In this document: positions 54,421-64,000 of the stretch, in pieces
How positions within the stretch are numbered: position 1 is the first letter of the stretch
Layout: every line of letters begins with the position of its first letter
Assembly (NCBI GenBank): GCA_036971475.1
Contig: JBAIZL010000006.1
Span: 135,193,731-135,257,730 of the forward strand
DNA from: Prosapia bicincta
Taxonomy: Eukaryota > Arthropoda > Insecta > Hemiptera > Cercopidae
Direction: 5' to 3'
DNA: 64,000 bases
Notes under the pieces: model-generated
Seen by the model: the letters and a program-made list of their open reading frames with translations, nothing else
What the model was told of the DNA's origin: nothing
Database searches by the model: none
Position numbers and translations under genes: made by a program

Positions 54421-55096
54421 AATAGCTGTATTAAAGGGTTGGAAAATGATATATATTTCCCAGTTTTTTTTTGTTATTGCAATTAGAACCTTCTTTGCTT
54501 CTTTACAAAAAAGGCTATATTTTAAGCAGGTTTAAACGTATAGGTAAAATTTTATAAGCATGCACTTGGGGGTTGCAGGGCTTGGTGAGAGGACGAGGGG
54601 ATAGTGGAGGTGCTCGCAAAAACATCAAGCTTTAGATTCTGCTGACTCATAGGGTCAACTCATTATTTTGCTACATGTTACTTTTTAATATATATTATAA
54701 TTGTTAATAAATGTAAATAGGTTCACGGTAGCATGCTAATAGGATTGTCTAAGGGTTGGGATGGGTAGGCTACAGTGAGGGATGATGACAGTCCTTGATG
54801 TTTTCTAGATGACGAATATACAATTTCTGCCTAAGAGCGAAGTTCCAGCTTATAAGGATTCACCTATACAACATATTATTGTACATCATGTAATATTATT
54901 TGGGATATAACACCTGGTTTTTGTTTGTCAGCGCAAATATATATCTGCATAAAGAAGGTAACCGCTTTCTACAATCTTTCTCTATAGTAAATTTTAGAAA
55001 AATAGTCTTTATATTGTATAGTTTTATATTATTGTATTTTTAATTGTTTACAGTATGAATATGTGTTAGGATTACTATTATGTCTTTCCAATAATA
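54421..55096. other. Intron stretch, unassigned
   Basis: A GC-richer block around 54560-54800 has no recognised origin. Confidence 0.35.
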
Positions 55097-55379
55097 TTAA
55101 CCCTTTGATTAGCATTCACGTACCAATTCGTGAGATCGCAATACGGGTAGCGGGAGCATTCCCGTATGTGACTGTTCAAAATTTCTCTCAGATTAGCATT
55201 GCCATACATTTACGATTTTTTTTTGTCTATTGTACTAAACTCTAGGTCTAACAACTCTTATTATATGGACAATAAATTCTACACAGAGTACATAGTTACC
55301 ATTCTTTTGAGTGCACAGTCTATGGTTTGTCTCATGTGTTTAACGATTGTTTTGTAGTTTGTATGGTATTTTACACTTT

Positions 55380-55560
55380 TCAATGGATTGAGGACAATAA
55401 ATGCACTCCCAAGTTGCATGATTTTAATACAAGTAAATCAGGCATTTTTAACAAAAGTTGTTTTTTGCCATCGGAACCTAAAAAGTTAAAATTTTTCAAA
55501 ATATTTCTTGATAGAGATTTGGATTTCAAAATACTACCTAGTCTGACAATTCAAAACTGA
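55380..55560 (+). pseudogene. piggyBac transposase segment on the plus strand
   Basis: FQWIEDNKCTPKLHDFNTSK and LPSEPKKLKFFKIFLDRDL resemble the N-terminal part of PGBD transposases just before the catalytic domain. Opposite in direction to the segment at 56119-56990. Confidence 0.5.
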
Positions 55561-56118
55561 AAATATGGACTGCTACTAATGTTGACAAAATTTATACATT
55601 CTTAAATATTTTTGTAACAAATATTAAAAATACAGTAGAACCTCGATAATTCTGACTAAATGAGACCGGAGCCGATTCGGTCTAAAAACCAGTGAAATAA
55701 AACATATACTTACAGAAAATCACCTTTATGTAGTACGAATGATCATGGATACATTTACACATACACACACGAATTTTGGACTAGATAGGATACTGACCGA
55801 CGTACCTAGTGGCAATAGTACAAAACTGCAATCTCTTGGAAATAAATAAATAGACACACATAAAATCATATCACACTATTGAAATATTTCGATCATACAA
55901 TGATCTATATCAATCAAAAAAGAAAATGCTTAAGCGAACTACAGATGTGTATAAAAGATTAAATATCCAAAAGTCGCAGATTTATAGTATACGGTGTAGT
56001 ACTATATGTTATTTGTATAAATATTGATTAATTTAAACCAGATATTAATAGTCTTTCAGAAGGAAGGTAAATGGAGTTGTTAGGAATGGTAGAAGTTAGG
56101 GGGAAGGTAAAAGGAATT

Positions 56119-56990
56119 TTATCTGATGTTGAGGTTAGGAGGCTCTCTAGATTTGGTGTACCACTGGTATGATAACTCCCATCTTCTCAATTCTGAAGGA
56201 TTGCAATCAGGGGGGAGGGCCTTAATTATTTTGGTGGTATAACAATCATTGAAAGATATGATGTTGTGAGATATGATGTAGGAATCTAGAGAGCCTCGAC
56301 ACACAAATTTAAAAAAAAGTGAATTGTTTCTTTCGTAAGTCCTTTTCAAACACATGACACATCTTGTTCCTCGTTCTTTTTTTTTATAAGAAGTGGCGAA
56401 CCTCAAATCTTTCTTTAGGAGGTCCTTGTGGTTTCCGACCTGGCTTCCTTCTTCTTTTTTGCTGGGCAACTCTTTCTTCAACCAGATTATTCACTAAGCT
56501 ATCTCTATTGTTCTAGTAAAATGATCAAATGAATTGGGTAAGATAGGCCCCTCATTTATATTAAATTTGTATTGTATCTGCAGGACCTACATCGTTATAT
56601 GTAACATCTACCCATTCATCATCATCATTCACTTGTTGCACGTTAGTACGGGTGTACTCACAGTGTTCTGGGTATTGCTTACACTTGTCATATAAGATTG
56701 TGTACAATAACATCATCCATGTCTATGTCATCGGGTTCACTATTAGGCGCAAACCCTTATATGTAACATCTACCCATTCATCATCATCATTCACTTGTTG
56801 CACTTTAGTACGGGTGTACTCACCGTGTTCTGGGTATGGCTTACACTTATCATATAAGATTGTGTACAATAACATCGTCCATATCTATGTCATTGGGTTC
56901 ACTATTAAGCGCAGTCGAAGTTGAAAAAGAGTCATTCATTACTTCACTAACAAAATCATCAAAGGCAGAATCTTCTGGATTTGTCATGTT
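56119..56990 (-). pseudogene. piggyBac transposase segments with a tandem duplication
   Basis: From 56990: MTNPEDSAFDDFVSEVMNDS, NSEPNDIDMDDVIVHNLI and EYTRTKVQQVNDDDEWVDVT, an acidic N-terminus. A 162-bp unit (56595 and 56757) is duplicated in it. Then RKPGRKPQGPPKERFEVRHF and a Cys-containing C-terminal stretch near 56340-56440, with stops. N- and C-terminal parts adjoin without the catalytic domain. Confidence 0.55.
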
Positions 56991-57454
56991 TATAACTATT
57001 ATTTACAAAAAAACAATTAATAATACAGTAACTAAAATTATTATTTATGAAATCATAAACAATAAATTAATCTTACAGTACAAACAAAGTTTACTCACAT
57101 AAACAGTAAAACACTATGGCAATCTCAATGTGAACACATAGTTGGCAGATGGTGGCTCCTGCCGAGAATTCCTGTCATACTCGCATTGTGTGGAATACGT
57201 AAAATACAGTATTATGTCCAGAATTACTACTTTAACATCAATATTTACAATTTTAATGTCAAAAACAGTTTTTAAAGAATGAAAAAATACCACAAAAACC
57301 TGTCCAGATTATGCTGAGATACAGAATAGGTAAATAGGTAAAAAATTCCAAAATGTTGCTCCCAGACCATATATTAGGGCACTCGCATTTTGTTAATCAA
57401 AGGGTTAAAATAATCAATATTCTGATGATACAAATAAATATTCATTATTTTCAG

Positions 57455-57560
57455 GTACGGATCCAACATTCACACACTGCATGATTCTGAGAATGGCTCT
57501 TCTACTGATAACAATGATCAAAATAATTACAATGGAAATTCTACTCAATATCATTATTAA
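57455..57560 (+). CDS. UBX-protein gene, last exon
   Basis: 106 nt from a TTATTTTCAG splice site to TAA at 57558-57560. The first base completes an Arg codon, then YGSNIHTLHDSENGSSTDNN and DQNNYNGNSTQYHY. An Asp/Asn-rich end with a YNGNSTQ block resembles the C-terminus I know for UBXN4, which supports that assignment. No AATAAA is seen in the next 100 bp, before a Tc1-like element begins. Confidence 0.75.
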
Positions 57561-57660
57561 GAAATATTTTTAAACATATCTGGATGTGAATTAGAATTAA
57601 GGCTGTGAATTTTGTTGTACAATATCTTATAAAATCATTGTAACGTTTAACTGCTATATG

Positions 57661-58398
57661 TAAGGTGATCGAAAAACCTGATGTTTTTGAAATGATTAGT
57701 ACACACACAACAGTCGTTTTTTATAGGGGAGACTGGGATCACTAACTTCTGCACATAATGCCATTTCATTATTCATAGAGTAGTGAACAGTACAACACCG
57801 TATGTTTGCTTACAATTCGTATGTGCGAAATAGTGAGTCTCATAGCTACTCAGCGGTTTTTTCACGTTAAATTTGAACTTGGACCCCATGATATTGTTCC
57901 CAGCCGAAATATGATTCTCTAATGGGTTAACTACTTGAGAACAACAGGAAGTATTCTGAAAAAGAAGTCTCCTGATCTAAAGAAGAAGGACATCTCAAAA
58001 CATTGAAGCCAACGAGAGGATTTGCTGTTCATATGCAAGTGTTGCTTGAAGAACAAGAAAATGGAATAATCATTATGAGTGATAAGGCTCATTTTCATTT
58101 AAATTGTTCCATTCACTCAACAAAAACAATATTTATTTCCAGCAAGATGGCACCACTGTACAAACGTTTCAAGATGCAATGGATGTGGTGCCTCCCATGT
58201 TTCCGGGAAGACTCAAATCGTGTTTTGGTGATACCTTGTAGCCTCCGAGGTTGCCAAATTTGAGGAGTTGTGATTTTTTCTTTGGGGTATAAATGGCAAG
58301 TGTAGTTTAATAATTAAATGCAATATAAAATCTAATTAACAAAAAAATATATGAGTAGAGGTAATTTAAAAAACGTTCGGTTTTTCTGGTCACTATCT
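57661..58398 (+). mobile_element. Tc1/mariner-like element, internally deleted
   Basis: GTGATCGAAAAACCTGATG near 57665 and, inverted, GTGACCAGAAAAACCGAACG near 58393 are imperfect inverted ends; the exact borders and the TA duplication are uncertain. Inside, IIMSDKAHFHLN (first catalytic Asp region, about 58072-58110) is followed in another frame by a DGTTVQTFQDAMDVV-like stretch and CDFFLG, the block seen at 25490-25550. Same transposase lineage as the 25-kb fragment. Confidence 0.55.
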
Positions 58399-58439
58399 AT
58401 ATGTTTTCTGAACTTATCATTAGATATTATTATTAGAAA

Positions 58440-60110
58440 CTCAGACATACTTTATCGGTGTAAAGCAATTAGCTACAGTCTTTGTACTCTCTACCTATCC
58501 CTATCACAGGTTTAGCTTAGTGGATACCTACCTCTTTGCAGAATCTAAGTACGCACCCAATGCTGAATCTTCTGATATCCTCTGGTGTACATACCTGCCA
58601 GCCAAACCACTTTCTCCTTGCAGTTCCCAAAGCAGGTTACTCACACACCATTTGGATTGGGCTTTTCTCTTGGTCCTAGTCGCACCTCTTGCACACAAAG
58701 AACCTAGACTTTCCAATTTTGTGTTGAAACCCCGTCAGATTCCCATGGCCTGTGACCTGCTCTACAGTAATCTGAGTTAAGATCTACTTAAGGAAAATAG
58801 TTCTTTGCCCCACAAGTTTCTCAAAGTGTCCCCACATTACCTTGGATTTGTTGCACCCCAAAATCACAATCCATTTTTTCCCTGCACAACCTAACTATAT
58901 GATCCTCTTGCACCCCTCCTGGGGCACCATGGCCACTGTCCTCAGCAATGTTCCTTGAGTTATACACCCTTGTTTTTTTAAAGTATCCGCTCTCTCATTT
59001 CCTATACATTCAGAATGCCCTGGAATCCAGGTTAGGATCAGCGAATTATACCTACCCAGGTCTGCTAGAGGAGCTGTAGTTACAGCCACCATCTTAGAAC
59101 TGGCACTAGCCTTACCTAAAGCCTTCAGAGCTGCCTGACTATCTGAAGAAATGCATACGGCATTGACAGGATCTGTTATTTCCTCAGCACATAGTTTGAT
59201 CGCGAGCTCAGAATATGAATCCGTTTTGGTGTCTCAGTCCACTAAAGCCAACTCTCACTCCTCCCTTCATCTTGGACTCATCTGTGAACCAGATTTCACC
59301 ATGTTTGGGTCTACTCACCGGCCATGTCTCTGTTTCAGGAATATGGATTTTGTAATTCCTTTTTCTTTTTAAAAGAGACAATGTCCTATCTTGAGGTTCT
59401 ATCCAAAACTCCTTCAGTGTATCCCCAAATAGCTGTTTATGTTGTTTTCTACTTGTCTTCCAAAGCCTGGTACAACTGGGCTGATATGCAGTTTTTGTTG
59501 CCTCCATCCTAATTCAAAGACCTGGGGATGGGAAACCCAGCATAACCCTCATGATCGCATATGGTGTGCTCCTCCACGTGGCGATTATGCCTCTAAGGAA
59601 GAGCCTCTGTCTGTGGTCCAGCACTCTACTTCTTGTTTTCTTCTGTGCCCTGTCACACTAGACTATTGAGGCAAAGACTAACCTTGGCACCTTGATGGCA
59701 GAATAAATGCAGCTCATCTGACGTGGAGCCATCTTATGCCTATCGCTCCTCTGCTTTGCCAGAACATAGCTATGGCTTTCTTGCACTTATCCTCCAAGAG
59801 CTCACACCAGAGTAGCTTCCAGAAGAACTCCCAGATATTTAGCGCTCTCAACGTAGCCTATTTTCGTATTACCAATTTCCATCATCTCCTAGTGAAAATG
59901 AGTGCTACAGATTTCTCTCCTTGAATACATAGTGCTTTTTCCCTTCACCATGCTTCTGTTATCTTGAATGCCTCTTGAAGCAAATCTCTAAGGACTTCTT
60001 CAAATGGCCCTCTGACAAGGATAACTATGTCATCCACATATAGCCTCTTTAGCAGGCTGTCCACAACAGAGGAGATAATACCCCACTCCAAGACCACTTA
60101 GTGTACCTAT
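58440..60110 (-). mobile_element. Non-LTR retrotransposon with RNase H, second family
   Basis: From 60060 down: LKRLYVDDIVILVRGPFEEV (RT active site, about 60000-60050), palm/thumb pieces, a linker (about 59560-59660), RNase H pieces IWFTDESKMKGGVRVGFSG (about 59235-59290) and LILTWIPGHSECIGNERADT (about 58980-59040), then the 3' part shared with 50505-51060. Many stops. Confidence 0.75.
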
Positions 60111-60145
60111 TGTTAGATAAGGAAACATGTAATTTTTTTTTTTAG

Positions 60146-60193
60146 AACAAAGATGAGGAATCATCTGATGAAAAGTCAATTGGTTCATGGTAG
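60146..60193 (+). CDS. Possible terminal exon
   Basis: TAATTTTTTTTTTTAG is followed by a 48-nt open stretch encoding NKDEESSDEKSIGSW and TAG in phase 0. The splice site is good and the composition is protein-like, resembling the acidic 22679/27429 exons. It could be an alternative last exon of the UBX gene or belong to another transcript. No downstream poly(A) signal was pinned. Confidence 0.3.
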   Translation, partial: NKDEESSDEKSIGSW

Positions 60194-61880
60194 TTTAGAA
60201 GTGTTTGGTAATTAAATTTGATTTTAATCACTATATAATGTTGTTTTACTTACTATATCCTTCCTCATATAAATAACTTTTTACAGTCAATTCAGTAGCC
60301 AGTATATAAAAGTAATGTAAATTCCATTCTTGGTAAAAATAATATTTTTTAAATCTGGTACTAGGTGATTTTAAGAATAAGTTTGCAATTTTATTTTGAG
60401 TGTCTTATATAAGACAAAAGAATTGTTACAATTTTGAAACATTTATAGATTACAATATAGTAATGTTAAAGCCATAATCCATATTTACTAGTATATGCCA
60501 ATACTTCCTCCTGAACAGAGGGCTGTGGAGTTTGGCGTTCCGAATATTTAGTGGACATCGGGCTATCGGCTACACCTAAAGCTGGACGCCTGGACTAAGA
60601 AGAATAAGAATAAGACTAGTATAATATGCCAAGTTCGCTTTTTATTAAATTTTTGTTAAGAAATAAAGATGCACATAATACATAAGAATTTTGAGAAATT
60701 GGAACAAGAATATGGAAAAATTATTATTGGGAATACAGCAATATGTCAATTTCATCATACCTGCTGTATGTGTCACATGCTGATGTATAGATAGGTGATT
60801 TGTCAGCATCAGATCCACTATAACCGTACGCCTAGAACTTTACCTTTACACACAAACCTGGCTTACTTTAGTTCAACACTTTAAGGACTAAAAAAAAAAA
60901 ATGACTTGTTGAACTTGACAATGAACCTACGCATCATGGCTTAACTTACTAATATTCTTTAGGAAACACGTTTTTCACTAACTCAATATGTTTGCTGTTT
61001 TAGAGTATGAAAATTAGTGTGATTTGTATCTTATGAAAAATATACGTAAGTTAGTAGTTAGATCAAGTTTTTAACCATAAAAACAGTATAGTTCAACCTC
61101 AAGATGAACAATGAAATATATAAATAATACACACAACCTCTAACCACAAATTATTTATTTGATAAGCCCGTTGCTATGACTTCAGGACTAATGTCAATAA
61201 ATAATAAATGTGTCGAGTCGGTACAGCTGGGAAGTTTTAGCCTAGACCTTGGCCTTGGAGTGTGCAGTGGTTCTGTTATCATATGGACAGGTGGGGATAA
61301 CAGATAACTCAGTCTGTTTCTGTCCACACAGAATGCTGAGTAAATATTCGTAGCCAGCTATTTGTCTAGACTCATAATAGTATGTGTTTTATTTGACGGT
61401 GATTATTTTTACACTGTTTATTTTAACATGGAAGGTTCCGGTTTTCATTGCCGTAGCGGGCAATCGCGTCATGCAGATGTCGTCATTACCTCCCCTCTTT
61501 CCCTTCTCGGTCTCAGCGAGGCCTACCAACTGCCCCTCACGCGCTGGCCACGGTCCACGCTAAATCTTCCCAGCTGTACGTGCTCGCTGGTCAGTACTCA
61601 GAACTGGTGGAAGTATGAACACATCAACAGGCCTCTTGTGATAAAGCAGTTCGTTCTTCAATTCTGGTTTTGTAATTTCAGTTTGTTCATTTGTTTGAAG
61701 TGGTGTTGTGGCGTTTTTTCTTTCTGGAAAACTCATAGGTAAGTTATTCAAAGTTATTGTTGAAAATAGTGGTCACACATTTCTAATTTGAAGTATATTG
61801 ACATTTGATCTGTCAATAACATTATAATATGTATAATTATGCTACAAACATACAGCAGTATTGTATATTTTTCAGATTTT
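60194..61880. other. Unassigned stretch
   Basis: The 61362-61742 frame includes a GC-richer block at 61430-61620, but no product is recognised; it may be the 5' part of the hAT-like element. Nothing else was seen. Confidence 0.35.
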
Positions 61881-61883
61881 AAG

Positions 61884-62963
61884 ATGAGTAAAAATAAGTC
61901 GTCATTCCGATTGAGTTGGCTCCAAGAGTCTCAATTTTCTCAATGGCTTGAGAAAATAGTAAATGATCCATATTCAGCGAGGTGCAAGCTTTGTCAAAAA
62001 AAAATTAATTTAAGCAACATGGGACGTAGAGCTTTAAGCAGCCACATGGGCAGTACAAAACACATTCAATTGTTAAATGCTGCTTGCCAGAGTGCACCAA
62101 TAAAGGCATTCACGTCGACAAAGTCCTCAGAATCATTTGAAAACAGTGGGAATAAAACACTGAAAGATTGTTCTCATTCAAATGAGATAACGAAAAATGA
62201 TTTAAACGACCAACCTTCATTACCAAGTACACCTACTAGTAGATTAACGACTTTGGATAAATATAAACTAAAAGATGAAGTGACCGAAGCAGATATTATA
62301 TGGTGCGTGAATTTAGTAATGCAACACTTCTTTACGCAATGCAGAAGGTAGTGTGTGCCTCTTTCCAAGGATGTTACCTGATAGCACCATTCTCTGATTG
62401 CAGAGAACATGAGATTGCGGAAAGATAAAATTTCCTATAGTGTTGTATTCGGTTTATCAAATTATTTTAAAGACCTGTTACTGACATCATTAAATTCAAC
62501 TTCTAACTATGTAATTGGCTTTGATGAAAGTTTAAACAAAATATCACAAAGAGCCCAAATGGATTTGAGTGTTAGGTATTGGGATGCAGAGACGGGTGAA
62601 GTGAAAGCTCGATATTTTGGTTCTGTGTTCCTTACAGATACAAAAGCAAAACAGTTACTCAATTCGTTCTTAAAAGGTGTTCAAAGTCTGGATTTATCCA
62701 AGATCCTTCAGATATCAATGGATGGGCCCAATGTAAACTGGGCTTTCTATAGACATCTTAAAGAAGAAATCAATACCATCCATGGGGAAAAAGCGCCAAA
62801 ACTTTTAGAATTGGGTTCTTGTGGACTGCATATTGTGAATGGAGCTTTTAAAACGGGAATTAATAAAAGTGGTTGGAATAGATGCCGAAATTTTGCCATT
62901 TTTATAATAAATTCACTGGTTTCTTTTTCTTTTATGTCTGATTGCAAAATTTCCAAAGTGTAG
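61884..62963 (+). pseudogene. BED-finger, hAT-like transposase, frameshifted and truncated
   Basis: ATG at 61884 opens MSKNKSSFRLSWLQESQFSQ. A BED-type zinc finger follows (CKLCQKKINLSNMGRRALSS with HMGSTKH), then a Ser/Thr-rich linker. Near 62320 the frame shifts; the next frame (TLLYAMQKVVCASF) and, from 62409, VVFGLSNYFKDLLL, YVIGFDESLNKISQRAQMD (acidic FDES) and ILQISMDGPNVNWAF (SMDGPN) continue to GAFKTGINKSGW. After 62880 the similarity stops and unrelated sequence follows. BED plus FDES/SMDGPN is the pattern of a widespread hAT-like family. No ends were identified. Confidence 0.6.
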
Positions 62964-63730
62964 TAATGGATCCAGCCTAGATACTTAAGTGTCATAGATT
63001 GTACATTCCACTTTTCGGCCTTTATCAAAATATTTAATAAAATCTTTCTAAATAAATAGTTTCAATTAAATTTCTTGAAAGTAATTTGTACTGTTAATTG
63101 AATTTGAGACTAACACTCCCGCACTAAGTTTAAATTCGTTAAATTTTAATAGCCAATTCTGAAGTACGTCTGTCTTGTTTGAGTAGGTTTGTACAACTGA
63201 AGGAATGCCAAGCCAAGCATTTAAAAATGGCTAAACAAACTATTTCCTTTTTTTAATTTTTGTTACCGGATTTACGGATGCTGTATTCACTGCCTTTTGT
63301 ACATTTCATGTTCTTAATAACTACATTTTAATTTCTTTGCAGGTAACTGCATTTAAATATTATTTCTCCCGACTAAGTTTAAATTATCAGCTGTTGTGTT
63401 CACAATGCGCGCCCACCTCACTGAATATGTTAGACATCCTGCCTCGGTCAACTCCTGCAATCCAAAATGTTTCACTTTCTTAACACTTACAGGCTTTTAC
63501 TTTTATTTACATGGTTTTAGTGTTCTTTTCAAACTGTTACACATTAAATTGTTTCTATTATATTGTTTTTTTATAGTGGTTATTGTTCTAAACTTGTGAT
63601 TAAATGCCAATTTAGGTTATGTTTACATTCCTCTCTTTTTTCATAATTGGTTATTTTATGGTTTGAATTTACTTACATATTTATATTATATTATACATAG
63701 TGCCTTTCCTACTTGCTATTCCAAAATGTT
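62964..63730. other. Unassigned stretch
   Basis: CTCCCGCACTAAGTTTAAAT near 63115 and CTCCCGACTAAGTTTAAAT near 63366 are a short direct repeat about 250 bp apart. Otherwise nothing. Confidence 0.4.
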
Positions 63731-63806
<76 letters not shown>

Positions 63807-63867
63807 GTTAATATATTACTATTGTAAGTAATTTTATCCACCATTAAGTGCAATGATTTTTCCTTGT

Positions 63868-63909
63868 GTGATGAGGCGCCTTTCAGTCACTTGACCATTG
63901 TCGAATCAC
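63868..63909 (-). ncRNA. PLE-Y hammerhead-like fold
   Basis: GUGAU/AUCAC, UCGACAAU, GGUC-GACU (one wobble), GAA, AGGCGCCU, C. Confidence 0.45.
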
Positions 63910-63939
63910 TGATCAATTTTTCTCAATCACTCAATTTGA

Positions 63940-63981
63940 GTGATTCGACAATGGTCAAGTGACCGAAAGGCACCTCATCAC
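63940..63981 (+). ncRNA. PLE-Y hammerhead-like fold
   Basis: GUGAU/AUCAC, UCGACAAU, GGUC-GACC, GAA, AGGCACCU, C. Confidence 0.45.
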
Positions 63982-64000
63982 ACAAGGTAAAATCATTGCA

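Larger units (their letters stand above)
55101..57404. mobile_element. piggyBac-like element, rearranged
   Basis: The ends CCCTTTGATTAGCATTCACG and, inverted, CCCTTTGATTAACAAAATGC are directly bordered by TTAA (55097-55100, 57405-57408). 2304 bp, near full length, but the coding parts point in both directions, so an internal inversion or composite origin is likely. A diverged repeat X copy lies at about 55780-55930. The right end is 50 bp from the host's last exon. Confidence 0.8.
63731..64000. mobile_element. (TA)n and PLE-Y end palindrome, cut by the window edge
   Basis: (TA)n at 63734-63803, then a PLE-Y end in minus orientation (63803-63915) and one in plus orientation (63933-64000), separated by ~20 bp with no coding sequence. 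Confidence 0.85.

Noticed and set aside
61362..61742. 126-codon ORF as a host gene
   Set aside because: Low-similarity, mixed composition, no motif, no splice support.

Overview
The window is AT-rich animal nuclear DNA, most likely from an arthropod and probably an insect. This rests on intron-bearing coding exons with GT-AG borders, many mariner/Tc1, pogo/Tigger, piggyBac and hAT-like relics, non-LTR retrotransposons with RNase H, and several families of Penelope-like elements (PLEs) with GIY-YIG endonuclease domains. The species cannot be named from sequence alone. No bacterial operon, tRNA, rRNA or CRISPR array was seen.

Host gene. Seven small exons on the + strand (10406-10540, 22679-22722, 27429-27445, 35168-35284, 44725-44839, 51329-51492, 57455-57560) have compatible splice phases and join into one 231-codon open frame ending in TAA. 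The fourth and fifth exons form a UBX domain, the sixth a hydrophobic/basic segment and the last an Asn-rich tail. This fits the C-terminal half of a UBX protein of the UBXN4/erasin type. One exon is 17 nt. The six introns (4.7-12.1 kb) are packed with transposons, so nearly everything else in 10.5-57.5 kb is intronic. A second candidate host exon lies on the - strand at 3155-3830, and a possible terminal exon at 60146-60193.

Layout. 0-5.7 kb: a large foldback element, a near-identical 241-bp direct repeat and the minus-strand exon. 5.9-8.3 kb: PLE-A. 8.4-19.3 kb: PLE-Y ends and palindromes embedded in (TA)n, repeat X, an 89-bp minisatellite and a pogo relic. 19.6-22.6 kb: pogo/Tigger and a ~103-bp satellite. 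25.2-27.3 kb: Tc1-like and mariner. 28.7-35.1 kb: PLE-B remnants, piggyBac and a pogo-type MITE. 35.4-42.3 kb: a PLE split by a ~2-kb LTR-like insertion and a 2.7-kb transposon with long inverted repeats. 42.4-51 kb: piggyBac end, Tigger, PLE-B fragment, mariner relic, and a mariner nested in a Tigger. 52.2-60.1 kb: two RNase H-bearing non-LTR fragments, piggyBac and Tc1-like. 61.9-63.0 kb: a BED/hAT-like transposase. 63.7-64.0 kb: another PLE-Y end.

Main finding. The PLE ends carry hammerhead-ribozyme (HHR) folds on the sense strand of the element. Four families have the core CUGA(A/U)GAN, with one nucleotide more than the usual seven, and short, mostly self-complementary helix III. A fifth family (PLE-Y, seven copies) has the core UCGACAAU, in which the catalytic C3-G8 pair appears to be replaced by U3-A8. 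HHRs in PLEs are established; the extra core base and the pair swap are what I would check first.
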